From Tetrapyrgos nigripes (taxonomy: Eukaryota > Basidiomycota > Agaricomycetes > Agaricales > Campanellaceae): a stretch of DNA of 64,000 bases. Made by a program: the position numbers and the translations under genes. Under the pieces are notes generated by a model. The model ran no database searches. It had not been told where the DNA came from and was given only the letters and a program-made list of their open reading frames with translations. Location of the stretch: contig JAACJM010000040.1 of NCBI GenBank assembly GCA_013368315.1, positions 434,001 to 498,000 on the forward strand, read 5' to 3'. Below, in pieces: positions 12,685 through 23,689 of this stretch. Position 1 is the stretch's first letter, and each line of letters begins with the position of its first letter.

Positions 12685-13609
12685 CTACCGAGGAAGAAGA
12701 CTGCTTGCGCCGCGCAAAGCAAATGACCCCCCCATACGCAACGTCTGTGTTCCACCCGGAAAATAGGCGAGAACATACGCCACCAAAGCCACAATCTGGT
12801 AATGCTAGTGTTAATTTGCGTACGTGAGTGAGCAGGTGGTTGATAACTCACTTGTATGACAGCGCAAATGAGGGACCCGAAGAATGAATGCAGCTGGAAT
12901 ATTCCAATGGTAAAGATGGTTAAGATGGTTAGAATGGGTGGGAACTAAGCCAGACTGTACTTACTCCAAGAGTGAAGTATAGCGTGAGTCCAAGACTGGA
13001 GAAGTAGATGAAGGTAAATGGCAAGCGTTCTTTCGATACAAGATGCTTCAAATGATTGATGGGACCTATCAGAACAGAAAATCTGGAAATGTAGGGTTTG
13101 GAACGAGTAACTGGACATGATGCAGCCCATTACGCACCCTATCATAACCAATAGACTCCCTAGACTGAACGAGAGGGCAAATTTGGACGGCCTGGATTGT
13201 GAACGTAAGTTTGGTCGAATTCCAGTAGGCACAGACTGCCGATTATATCCGTACCGAAGCATCGTCAAGAATGCGACCAAAAAGCAAACTGCAGCACCAA
13301 TTAAGCACGCCCCAAAACCAAGCAGTCTTCATATGGAAGTCTGTAAGCTGACCAAAGACTTTACAAAAGTTCTGGAACGCACCTTTCCCATCTCGACAAC
13401 GCAAACCAAGCCTCCTCTTCGTTGGAACGCTCGTTGGAACGTAGAGGGATGTAGTCACCCGCTACAGCATTGTAGAAGCGTGAAAAAGGGTTTCCAGATT
13501 GCGCAGGTTGCTGAGCAGGTTGTGAATCGTCGGTAGGGCCTCTTGCCCAGGCAAACTGAGAGAGATTGGAACGGAAGTTTTGTTCCGTCGTCGACTGACT
13601 TTGGGGCAT
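12685..13609 (-). CDS. SFT2: SFT2-type vesicle transport protein
   Basis: This is a small Golgi tetraspanning membrane protein of the Got1/Sft2 family, linked to retrograde endosome-to-Golgi traffic and vesicle fusion. The start MPQSQSTTEQNFRSNLSQFA leads to GDYIPLRSNERSNEEEAWFA and LSRWER, the conserved cytosolic segment. Four more exons supply the membrane helices: LLGFGACLIGAAVCFLVAFL, then PSKFALSFSLGSLLVMIG, then FSVLIGPINHLKHL with LPFTFIYFSSLGLTLYFTLG, then LHSFFGSLICAVIQ. The last exon reads IVALVAYVLAYFPGG, then TLRMGGSFALRGASSLLPR and a stop at 12685. All splice sites are GT-AG and keep the frame. The motif order matches the family from end to end. Confidence 0.95.
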
Positions 13610-13863
13610 GGGAGCTAGAATTTAGAAAAAGCGGTGACGTGACATCTTCACGTCAACGCCTCAAAGACTAAAAGTGCGACTATATGTGCTACTACAGCGG
13701 AAATCTACATAAGCGACCATGAGATAAATAAAAATGTGGATAGAATGAAAGCAAAGAGATACAGAGATTAGTACACGGTACACTAAGACACATACAACAG
13801 CATGATATCTATTAAATTAGTAGTCTCGTCCTTGACCTCGAGAACCCAATGCATGAAGTCAGA

Positions 13864-16010
13864 TTATTGCCCCCATTGACCCATCATAGATCCATTCATG
13901 TTCATTGTCCCTGGCATTCCTCCATTCATGATGCCTTCGCCATTCATGCCAAACTGCCCCTGTTCGCCTGGTCCCCAACCCATGGAGCCGTTCATATCCC
14001 CGTCAAACATGCTCATAGGAACAAAGTTCCCTCCAGAATGCTGGAATCCTCCGCCGGCCATAGGCATTGACCCTACCATGCCCATACCCATACCCTGACC
14101 CATGTTCTGACCCATGTTGATGTTTCCCATGCCCCCTTGATTGATGCCACCCATGTTTCCAAGATTCATGTGTCCCATCCCACCGCCCATAGCATTACCT
14201 GTCGCATTTCCCATCATGCCAGGCATCATACCGGACCAGCCACCCATTACCGACATGCCAGGCATACCCTCCATGCCCATGCCATTTCCCACACCCAGAC
14301 CCATACCCGCGTTCATGGCATTCATCCCTACCATACCGTTCATTCCCATTGCAAGCATCTGAGGCGTGACTCGCTGGTTTGACATAGTGGGACCCCCTGG
14401 TCCATTGAAGCCCGGTCTGTTCGCACCATTGAGGCGTGGTCCTACATGGGAACCAGATAATGTTGACGGCGTGCCTACGGAAAGTGAAATCGATGAAGAG
14501 AAAAATCAGAAGGGGGTATAACACATGCAAGACGACAGGCAAGCTTACCTCCCGTTCCTACTCCGCCTGTCACCCCAGTGTTGCTTGTGGATCCGGGACC
14601 TGCCGATCCTTGGCCATGTCTGAAAGGTGATTTAGGTCGAAGAGCATCGATATCAGCTGTCATTGGTACTACAGGCTTTCCACCAGCAGCGGCTGCGAGC
14701 TGTTTAATCTCGCCATCCCATCGTGTCTTGTTCCATTTTGTCGCATTTCCGCCTTCTGGTCCTTCTACGAAAACGGCATCATCTTCGGCTGACCCACTGC
14801 CCTGCATTGCTCGTAGCTTTTCTTCCTCGACTTGTCCCAGCACAGTGACCCATCCACGACGCAACGATGACGCTGCACGTCCAAAAATCTCCAATCGTCG
14901 AAAACCGAGGCAGAAATTCTCTATAAGGGTGTACATTTCAGGCGGTTTGCGAATTGGGTCGTCGGAATCGCCTTCCCATATAATGACGTCGGTGTCTAGA
15001 ATTTTTGCGATGAGAACAGATTTTCGAGAATTTTTGAGAAGACGAACCGACGTTGCAGTGGACAAACCAGCTATCAGTTGACCTACGGACAGTACCACGA
15101 ATACCGATTAGACAATGTTGTTTAGTTCGTGTGAAGAGTGAGGTCGTAGGTGGATCCATCTATTAAGGTATGAGTACAGAGCAGCAAAGAATGAATGAGA
15201 CACGTACTCCAGGTCCTTTATTGGTAGTCGTGTTGGTTTTGACCCATACAACGTCTTCGCATCTTCGATAGCCCCACTTTGCCAGAACCTCTCTTCCTCT
15301 TTCCAACCCTTCACCAGCACCACTGCCTACCCAAATGAAGACAAAACTCGGGTCAGCAGCAAGAGATGGGATGGGAAGCTCTTGAAGATGATCCCAAGTA
15401 AACGATGAAGAAAAAGGCGGATCGAGAACTATAACGTCAAATTTGCATGGCGTCAATGTGCTGAGTTCGGAAAAGGGAAGATAATAGGGTGGTAAGGCAT
15501 TGCATGACACAGAGGCTTTCTTGAGATTCAAGAGCCGTTGTTGCTTGGGGTACCTACAAGCATCATTATGGTTAGATATACCAGAGTAAATTCGGATTGA
15601 AAAACATACTCCTCAAACCGATGTTCAGGATCTGCACCGAGGACCCAGTTCTGCGGCCATTCTCCCGAATCAACGTAGTGCTGAGAGTAATCATTTCGAA
15701 TGGTCTCTTCTTCGGGAACATAGTTTTTATATCTGAGGCATCTGGCGCGTTTCGCAGGCGGCAAGTCTTGTCGAATTCGATGCGCACGAGGTTCGGTAGG
15801 TGAAATTGGAGGTGAAGAGTGGGATTCGGTTGGTGAAGGCGGAGGAGAGGATATAAGAGGAAGTTTGAGGAGGTTAAGAGAGGGATCAATGGGATGGAGT
15901 TGCCGTCGGTGTTCCTTTTGAGCTTGACGAACACGGGTTATAAGGGTAGCGTGAGCTGCAAGCAGGTCATTAGCGGAGCTAAGCACTTGGGTGGTTGTCG
16001 CGGTCGGCAT
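13864..16010 (-). CDS. KAR4: MT-A70 family protein, METTL14/KAR4 type
   Basis: METTL14/Kar4 proteins form the non-catalytic, RNA-binding half of the m6A mRNA methyltransferase with METTL3/Ime4. The N-terminal exon has [40 protein letters not shown] and then [17 protein letters not shown] across an intron. The MT-A70 core reads [47 protein letters not shown], then [20 protein letters not shown] and [15 protein letters not shown]. These blocks follow human METTL14 closely. The motif is DPPF, whereas human METTL14 has EPPL and METTL3 has DPPW. The last exons encode an unusual Met/Gly-rich tail of about 170 residues (13867-14385). Total length is roughly 590 residues. Orthology to METTL14/KAR4 is secure; catalytic status is not. 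Confidence 0.92.
13867..14385 (-). repeat. Met/Gly-rich low-complexity coding tail
   Basis: Within the METTL14-like gene, 173 residues contain about 40 Met plus abundant Gly and Asn, in irregular units such as GMGM, NMG and GGM. No fixed period is seen. The gene is read through this stretch to the TGA-type end at 13864, and the preceding spliced exon joins in frame, so I treat it as part of the protein. Known METTL14 tails are RGG-rich instead. Confidence 0.75.
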
Positions 16011-16419
16011 TCGCAGCTATAGAACTCCCGTTAGATACCCTCGCAAACGTGATCAATGCGTAGAGCAGAGTTGCAGTTTCAGCATGGGTAAACGCCTGTA
16101 GACGCTCACAAAGTAAATGACAGGTTCCTAAAACGGATCATAAGGTTCGGCTGCTGTCTGTTGTTAGGATCTCACGCTGTAGGCTTTAGTCCAAGCACTG
16201 TATTTTCATGTAGGAAGAATATAAACAGTAAGATTATAAAAGTAGTAATATGGAACAAGTCGCGTAGATGAAAACGACAATGGATATCCAAACGACAGGT
16301 TACCACTTGCCAGTGGGGCATACTGTATATGATCGTGAATATAAGGCGGCAAATAAGACATGAGGGTCATCCGAAGTTCGAACGACGTATGATGTTTGCC
16401 AGTCGGGTTAGGCCATAGT
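16011..16419. other. Intergenic spacer, promoter of the METTL14-like gene
   Basis: This 409-bp stretch lies between the 3' end of the chromodomain gene and the METTL14-like start. The only marked element is the 20-mer GTCATCCGAAGTTCGAACGA at 16366-16385. It recurs in inverse orientation at 32724-32743, upstream of the UBE2G2-like gene. Confidence 0.4.
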
Positions 16420-18186
16420 TCAGCAAGAGTCGATGGCTATTCTCCGTTTGCGAAGGAATTTAGTAAGCACTCCAGGTGCATCTCGTTTGAGTTGAGCTTC
16501 CGGTTCCCAGGTAGCATCCTTGACATCAAAGGCGCTCCAAACGACCAAAAACTCCCTGCTGTTGGCTGTCTTCCGCATGTCATCCACGCGCTCGACAACG
16601 GACCCAAGCTTCTTCCTGTACTCCTCCACCGCCGCTGGACTATCCTCGAGAAGGCTCCACTCTTGTTCCCAGGTATCGTCTTCTGAGCTGTTGTAATTAT
16701 ACCAGTGAACAAGAAACTCGACGCTGCCGTCTTCCGTGCGGCGCCGGTGCTGCTTCAGCGATTGAATAGCGTACTGCTTGAGTACCACCGGAAATCCCCC
16801 GCCAGGGTACAGTCGGACCACTTGTCGCTCAGGATTGGACCAAGCTTTGGGAAACACAGTGACAGTGGAAAACCGGTCATTGGACAGCTTGTATACTCGG
16901 CGTAAGTGTTTTCGCTTCTCGTTGGTACCAATGATACCCGGATGAGCAAGCCGACAGTACTTGTCGACTTCGCAAAGGGCGTGCTCGATATCTGCCAGTT
17001 CCATCAGTCGTCCTTTGGGGCCTAATTTCGGTGGTTTGAGGTTCAAACGACGGAAATGCTCCGTCTGATGACGTGCCAGCCATTTCATAGCAGCCTCTCC
17101 GAGTAATGGATCCTTTGTCACTTTCATCATCTCCCGACCAAAGATCTTCACGAGTCCTGATTCAGACCCTTTACAGGGTACTACAAAATCCATGCCAGAG
17201 AAATTCATGACATTAGAGTAGGAAAGGTTTAAAAGCAGCTGATAGGCGTTGAATTCTGCAAAGCCGGGTAAAGAACGCAGGAACGAAAAGATTTCGGCCA
17301 TGTATTCGGCGCCCTGGATGAGTCCAACGAGGTCCTTGTCCATCATGCTTTCGAGGAGGAGGAGGTGGTTCATGAAAAGTTCCTTACACCAGAGAGGTCC
17401 AGACTTCTGAAAGGCTCCAGTGTAAAGCGTCTGGTCCGGTAAGGCTTTGAGTTTGGAAAGCACTCTCCTATAATCCTCCCGTTTGTACCGTGACCACTCG
17501 AGTGGGCCCAGTTCCTGCACCAAGACCTCCCAAGTAGCGGGTTTGGTGAAGAAACTGAATAGCGCAATGCGAAAGACTAGTTCCGTGGGATCCTGCGAGC
17601 CTTTTTCGATAACTTCCCGGACGAGATACTGCGAAACCTTGTCAAGAACGCGAAAAGTGTTGCAGAAATTCCATTTTTGAAGATGTTTGTCGTCGGTCCA
17701 ACTAAATCGAGTTACGGCAGGAAACGTCAGCAAAAATCTGATCTCGTAGAATAATGATGGGACTTACGGAAAGGGTTGGCCAGCTTGACGTCTCTCATAA
17801 ATAGCATGCCGTTCAGAACACCAATACCAGAACGTATCAAACGCGATGGTGGGCTTGAAGGTATGACCGTGGATCTTGACCGTATGGGGCCGTGGACGCA
17901 TAGCGACAGTCACATCAGCGACCTCAGTGTCGAGTTTGGAATAGACGCGAGATAGTCGAGAACGGGGGATGCTATATGGATCTGCGTAATTTCTGCGATT
18001 GATGTCACCCGATAAAGTTCTCGTAGAGCGAACTCGCGTCGGCCCTTGGAAGTCAGGAGCTGGTGAAAGAGTGTCGCGCTCCAAATCGGTGAGCTGGGAG
18101 GAGCCACCGTCTACTGAGGCGTGTCGTCCAGAACTAGCTTTGCCACTGACGGACGTGAAAGAGCGACTGGTGCGCGTCGGAGGCAT
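16420..18186 (-). CDS. 5-hmdU-kinase helical domain (aGPT-PPlase-like) plus two chromodomains
   Basis: About 566 residues in two exons. A Ser/Thr-rich N terminus (1-110) is followed by WYWCSERHAIYERR and, across an intron, GQPFPWTDDKHLQKWNF, then FRVLDKVSQYLV. The ERH, PWT.D and FR..D pattern is the signature of the HMUDK helical domain (alpha-glutamyl/putrescinyl-thymine pyrophosphorylase-like family), known from phages with hypermodified thymine and from fungi. It ends near residue 450. Two chromodomain-like modules follow: EFLVHWYNYNSSEDDTWEQE at about 465-490 and REFLVVWSAFDVKDATWEPE at about 522-541. Each has the aromatic and acidic WE pattern of methyl-lysine readers. I infer a nuclear chromatin-tethered protein acting on, or recognising, modified DNA bases. 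No P-loop kinase domain is present. It lies 409 bp from the METTL14-like gene on the same strand. Confidence 0.85.
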
Positions 18187-20119
18187 GTCTGACTACCTGA
18201 ATGCACGTCGACGCGTCGTTTAGTAAGAGTAAAAACAACACAGGATCGATGGAAAGTTACCTTCAGAGCCCAGGAAAGACAAATGAGCGGCCTGGGGCAG
18301 CCGGAGCAGTCTTTCGCATGGGTGGTCGAGTTTATGAGAGCCCGAAAGAACATTCTCACGGGCAGCCTAAACGAGATCTGAGATTCACTCAATAAATGGC
18401 TTAAAGAAAAAAATGGTGCCACAGTGCTTGGAATTGGAATAAGCATTGTTCTTAATGTACTTCAAAGCACCTATCCCAATTGCAAAATCTTCTGAGAAAG
18501 ACCTTGTAAACATGTAAAATATACCAAGGGAACTTGGAATGTTCAAAACCAAGTGTTGTGCACCTGTGAAAGGAATGTCGGCTCCTTAGCATGGAAATTT
18601 CTCCCTAGCACACAGCTGAAAAGTCAAATTCACATAAATTAGAAGTAAAGAGCACTGGCAGATTTGGCCTGAAAGTAACTGCAATGGATTTTACCCTGCA
18701 GGGTAATAAGTGGCTGAATTACTTGTATCTAAGGAAAATTATCAGCCATTGGAGCTAGATAAGGTAGTATTGGCTTCTAAACAAACACAATGCTCCCTTA
18801 GCTGAAACCTGTCTTAAATTCTTGTGTTTCGGGCCAGCATTTATCCATTATATGAGGTGTTCAACTCAGACTTTTTAAATACTCATGGCCAGTGGAAATA
18901 TCAAGAAAGCCATTCAAATATTTAGCTCATTCTACTGATCAGTGGCTATACATATGTATACAAGTTCCATGTGCATGTGAGAGTCCAGTCAGCTAGCTTG
19001 GCTCCCACCACATAGTAAGGACGGCAAATTCATGTCAAAAATTTATTCTACAATCCTGAGGTCTGGGTCAGACATCACTCATAAGAGTGGCAGCACACCT
19101 CACCTTGACTAGGATCACTGGTGTCTACTGTCAATTTTTGGCTTTCCTGCTTGTTTTTCTCAAAGTTGCTGGCAGGTGATGATTAGGCCTACTGCCAGTA
19201 TTGCTTACACCTTCAACTAGTCACAAGGACAGCTGGTCAAGATATAATAGAATAAAGTGACTGCGGAGGACTGCGGCCACCAAAATAGCCCTACTAGCCT
19301 AGTCTCTTTTCCCCATTTGAAACAGTTGCCACATCACTTGGTTACGGATCTGGACAGTCTGAATCCTGTGCCTCAAACCTGAGAGCTAACCACAAAGAGC
19401 AAATTAATGCAACCCAATACTGTGTGGCTGAGTGGTTCTGTAGCTGCAAGTGTAATCTCCAGAATAAGTATGTCTTGAATATGTCTCTCTCTATGTCAAA
19501 TAATGCATCAGCAAATGTCTTTACTCATATGTAAAGATACTCAGTCCAGCCCAGGGTCCTTCCCAGCCATCTTGGTTGCCAAGTTTTCATAAGGTCTTTA
19601 CAGAGATTGAAAATTGACGGAGCAAACAAAGGGCTGGGTAGGCTAGCCATGGCTCCAGTGGGTTTTGTGCTACTGTGCAGTGACCGTGTATAATGTTTGC
19701 ACTTTGAGTTGAGTCTGTCTGGTGATCATACAAAGAAAATGGGAGAAACGTCGATGCACTAGAGACCCACACTGTTTTACATCTTTCGGGTAGCGCAAAC
19801 TGCAAACAGAGTCGGGTAATCATTATCATGTATAAATTAGCGCAGGGTTACAGGCCTAAGTAGAGCTAGAGCCTTGTAGACCGTACTTTGCAGGTTGCTT
19901 GGTATTGCTACTTGCTGCCAACAAGGTGTTGACGGATTCAAGCTTGATATAGGCTTAGAAAAAGACGTAGGGCAGCCCAATTGACGAGAAACTGTACAGT
20001 ACTGTGTACATGGGAGTTGGAAGGAAGCTCACGTAATCAAACGCGCTCTCTCGACCAAAGTTTTTTTTTTTGGTTGCAAGTCGCTACTCCTCTGCTGTTT
20101 ACGTCGCGTTGTCTTCAAG
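18187..20119. other. AT-rich gene-free stretch
   Basis: About 1.9 kb without a supported ORF. Bases 18400-19900 are more AT-rich than the flanking genes. I found no terminal repeats and no coding motif, so a decayed mobile element is possible but unproven. A T-run at about 20061-20071 and a pyrimidine-rich leader lie just before the NOC2 start. Confidence 0.5.
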
Positions 20120-22791
20120 ATGGGAAAGGCTCCGAAATCCATGAAAAAATTTGCTGCTAGCGGTCAACTCAAAAAGACTATCGAAGCGAGACGAAAACAC
20201 CAGCAAATCAAAAAGAAGCTGCAAAGCCGGAGAGGCAAGAGAGGGCCAGAAGCTCAACCGAAGGCAGTTCACTATGATTCTGAAGACGAGGACGAACTAG
20301 AGAAAGCTGCACCGTCGTCGAAGAAAGGGTGGGCTCTCGTGTCAACCTGGTGAATGCTTCCGTTAATGTTTTGTAGCAAAATGACAGTGGACGATCTTTT
20401 GGGTGGTGCGTTTATGGATGAGAGTGAAGAGGAAAGTGCTGGAGATGGCGAAGAAGACGATACAGATAATGTCCGTCTACTCGTTCTCTGTCATGCTCCT
20501 CTGCTCATGCACTTTTAGGTTTCTGAGGACGAGGACGAGGACGAAGACATTCCCGATGATGCCTCATTTGGTTCCGTGGACGACTTGGACGGTATGTACT
20601 CATTATTCTGGTCGACTTCTTACGTTGACGCAATTTTGTCTAGACGAAGGTCAGAACCATTTGATGGAGCTATCGAAGTTGGCCGAGAAGGATCCTGAAT
20701 TCTACAAGTACCTCCAAGAAAACGATAAAGAACTGCTCGATTTCGATCCCAACAATATGCAAGAAGATACGGAGGATCAAGACGGGGCTGATAGTGACGT
20801 AGAAATGGAGGATCAGCGATTACCAACGCTGACCAGTGACATTCTGAAGAAATGGCAGAGGGCACTGCTAGAGGTGTGTACCTTTTTTCATGCATTCGAC
20901 TCATTCTCACCTTAGTTCTTCTAGCATCGGTCTCTACGAGCACTACGAAAACTACTGATAGCTTTTAGGGCAGCAGCTCATATGAATGAAGAAGGACAAG
21001 TACTCGCCTGGAGCATTGACAATTCTTCTGGTACTATTCACTGTTGACACCGTCACTGCGATGTAGCTAATATGTCGCGTTTCTTTCAGTGTACAATAAG
21101 TTAGTGACGACCGCATTACGATACACGCCTGTCGTCCTGGAGCATCATATCCCTTACAAGAATCTTCCCAACGGAAAATTGTATGTTTCATACCTGGTGT
21201 CCTTCCTCGTACTCATCGTACCCCAACAGTAAGCCTCCAACGCAAACTCAAAAGTTCAAAACGCTTCAGAAATTAATTCTATCATACTTCCACAACGTAA
21301 TACATCTCCTCTCGCAGCTCTCCGACAACGAAATGATACAGTTGGCCGTCACCGAGAGTTCAAAAATAATACCGTATATCATGAGCAGTCGTAAAAGCGT
21401 CAAGCTCTACTTGAAGGTGATGATGCTTTTATTTCTAGTGTCTTGCTCTGCTGATGGACTTGGTCAGAAATGTTTGGAGTTATGGGCTTCAGCCGAAGAT
21501 AGCACCAGGATATCTTCCTTCCTCGCGATTCGTAGGCTTGCCTTGTCGAATGACCAGTCAATATTGGATCAAGTCTTGAAGGTAATGTACCATTATTTGA
21601 GGAGCTGCATGGAATATTAACCTCTCTTGAAGGGTACCTATCTCACCTTAGTGCGGACGTCCAAATCAACAAGTGCGCATACATTACCCTCCATAAACCT
21701 CATGAAGAATTCTGCGTCAGAAGTCTTCTGTTTGGACCAAGGTACAGCGTACCAGCATGCATTTGGATACATCCGACAGCTCGCGATACACTTGCGGAAT
21801 AGCATGAAAGTCAAAAGCAAGGTATTTTGGCTCTTTCAGCATCTTATTATCGTTCTCATAGGTTTCGATTTCTAGGAAGCATACAAGCAGGTGTATAACT
21901 GGCAATATATCCATTCATTGGACTTCTGGTCCCTCGTCCTTGCACGTGCATGCGATACAACGACTGTTGCAGAGCTTGGTGACAAGCCGAGCGAACTCAG
22001 ACCATTGATATATCCGCTCGTTCAAGTGAGCCTTGGGGCTATCAAGTAAGTCCAGACTGCCTGCCTTGGACTTGTTCTGACGTTTTTCCATCCATATATA
22101 AAGACTTATCTCCAACAGTCGGTCGCATCCATTCCACCTTCACGTTATACGTTCATTGCTGCATCTGACTCGACATACCCAAGTCTACGTATCAATTGCG
22201 CCCCATCTTCTTCCAATCCTCACGTCACCCCTGTCGTCATCCTCGAGACCCAAGAATTCGACATTACGACCTCTGGATTTGGAAGTACATATACGTACAC
22301 CTCAACAGTACCTGAGAACCCGTATTTATTTAGAGGGTCTAGTCGAAGAAGTTGCGTATCTTCTGGCGGAATGGCTCTCCATCAAATCCGTTCACGGGAG
22401 CAGCGCCTTCCCTGAAATCATTGTGCCAGTACTGGTGGCTCTGAGAAAAACTCTCAAGAGTGCGAAATCCGTGGCTTCGCCGAAAGACCTGGGATCAATC
22501 AAGACGCTTATTGAACGGGTGGAGGAGAGTGCCAAGTGGGTCGAGCAGAAGAGGGCAGGTGTCAGACTAGCGCCGGGGCAGACTGATGAAGTGTGCAGGT
22601 GGGAAGAAGACTTGAAGTCAAAAGTAGAAGGGTCTCCTCTAGCCAAATATGTGAACGTCCAGCGCAGGGTCAGGGAAAAGAAACGCAAATTGATTGAGAA
22701 GGTACTTTCGCCTCGGAAATTTGCTTGCATGTTCACTGACCGCATTTTCTGACAGGCTCGTCATGGAGAAGGTGAAATGCTTGTAGAGTAG
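20120..22791 (+). CDS. NOC2: Nucleolar complex protein 2 (NOC2)
   Basis: Noc2 is an armadillo-like nucleolar protein that works with Noc1/Noc3 in maturation and export of 60S pre-ribosomes. The start [19 protein letters not shown] is basic, followed by acidic runs (SEDEDEDED at about 20520). The core then reads [31 protein letters not shown] and, over later exons, [20 protein letters not shown]. Further blocks are [32 protein letters not shown], then [20 protein letters not shown] and [20 protein letters not shown]. The protein ends with [20 protein letters not shown] and EGEMLVE, stop at 22789-22791. About nine short introns interrupt it, all consistent with GT-AG. Order and wording match the family throughout. 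A small inverted-repeat element starts 74 bp past the stop and may lie in the 3' UTR. Confidence 0.95.
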
Positions 22792-22864
22792 ATGATGCAT
22801 CTACGCTCGTGGGTAGATCTAACAAACATCATCTCTTCGATACGGATGTAACCGTTTCTATGTA

Positions 22865-23043
22865 CAGTCAACTCTCTCTTAAGGCATACCCCAGATAATG
22901 CATACTCTCTCATAGGGCATACCTTTTGGCCGTGACGAAAACCCACTTTCCCTGCCAAAATGCACTCTCGAAAGGCATACTCTCTCATAAGGCATACCTT
23001 TTGGCCGTGACCGAGGGGTATGCCTTAAGAGAGAGTTGACCAG
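22865..23043. mobile_element. 179-bp MITE-like element with perfect 26-bp inverted repeats
   Basis: The left arm (22867-22892) and the right arm (23015-23040) are perfect reverse complements over 26 bp, beginning GTCAACTCTCTC. TA dinucleotides flank the element at 22863-22864 and 23044-23045. Ends near CAGT with TA target duplication are typical of Tc1/mariner (pogo-like) non-autonomous elements. Inside, a 36-bp direct repeat (22901-22936 and 22976-23011) has one mismatch. There is no coding capacity. Mobilisation by a pogo-type transposase is inference. Confidence 0.75.
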
Positions 23044-23097
23044 TAGTACTGAGACGTTAATTAATTCACCATGGGCAAGTCTTCTTGAATACATATA

Positions 23098-23687
23098 CAG
23101 TACCGGACAGTCAAAGTCACCCACTTTTGTTGTCGCCGATTTTGAGTTTTTAGCCCCAAAATAATACCGGAATCGTGTTCAGCTCATTGAGATACGTCGA
23201 AAAACGATTTTTCCACGAGTATTTCCGTTTGGCCAAATTTTTTGACCTTTTCAACAATTCAGTGTACCCCTTTCGAGGTTCTGGGAAAAGATTTAGTATC
23301 TAAGTACAACGATTTATCATCGCGCTTTGCGAGACGACCTGATGTCCCTTGGTTACTGACATCGATGGATTTTAGCTTTACATACGTCATTACGGGATTT
23401 ATTTCTGGCACATCCGCTCGTGGAATTGTCTTAATTTTTTCAGAATCATAACCAGCTCAACGAAAGGAGTCGATTGCGCATTTTTTCGGGATTTTAGAAA
23501 CTTGTTTTTATGTTGGGCCAACTTTATCAGCACTACCTAAAATGGTATGTAGTGTTCGTGAACGGCTCGATGGAATTACTTCAAAATATTACTAGAGCAT
23601 CTTCTCAATGAGATCTCTCGATTGCGCATATAATAAGGACCGTGGGAAATGTCGGCAAAAGTGGATGACTTTCACTGTCCGGTACTG
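23098..23687. mobile_element. 590-bp TA-flanked inverted-repeat element
   Basis: Ends are CAGTACCGGACAGT at 23098 and its reverse complement at 23687. The inverted repeats extend about 38 bp with a few mismatches (left GTCAAAGTCACCC, right-derived GTGAAAGTCATCC). TA flanks both sides (23096-23097, 23688-23689). No ORF of note is inside. Ends and target site fit a non-autonomous Tc1/mariner-type element, distinct in sequence from its neighbour 54 bp to the left. Confidence 0.78.
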
Positions 23688-23689
23688 TA

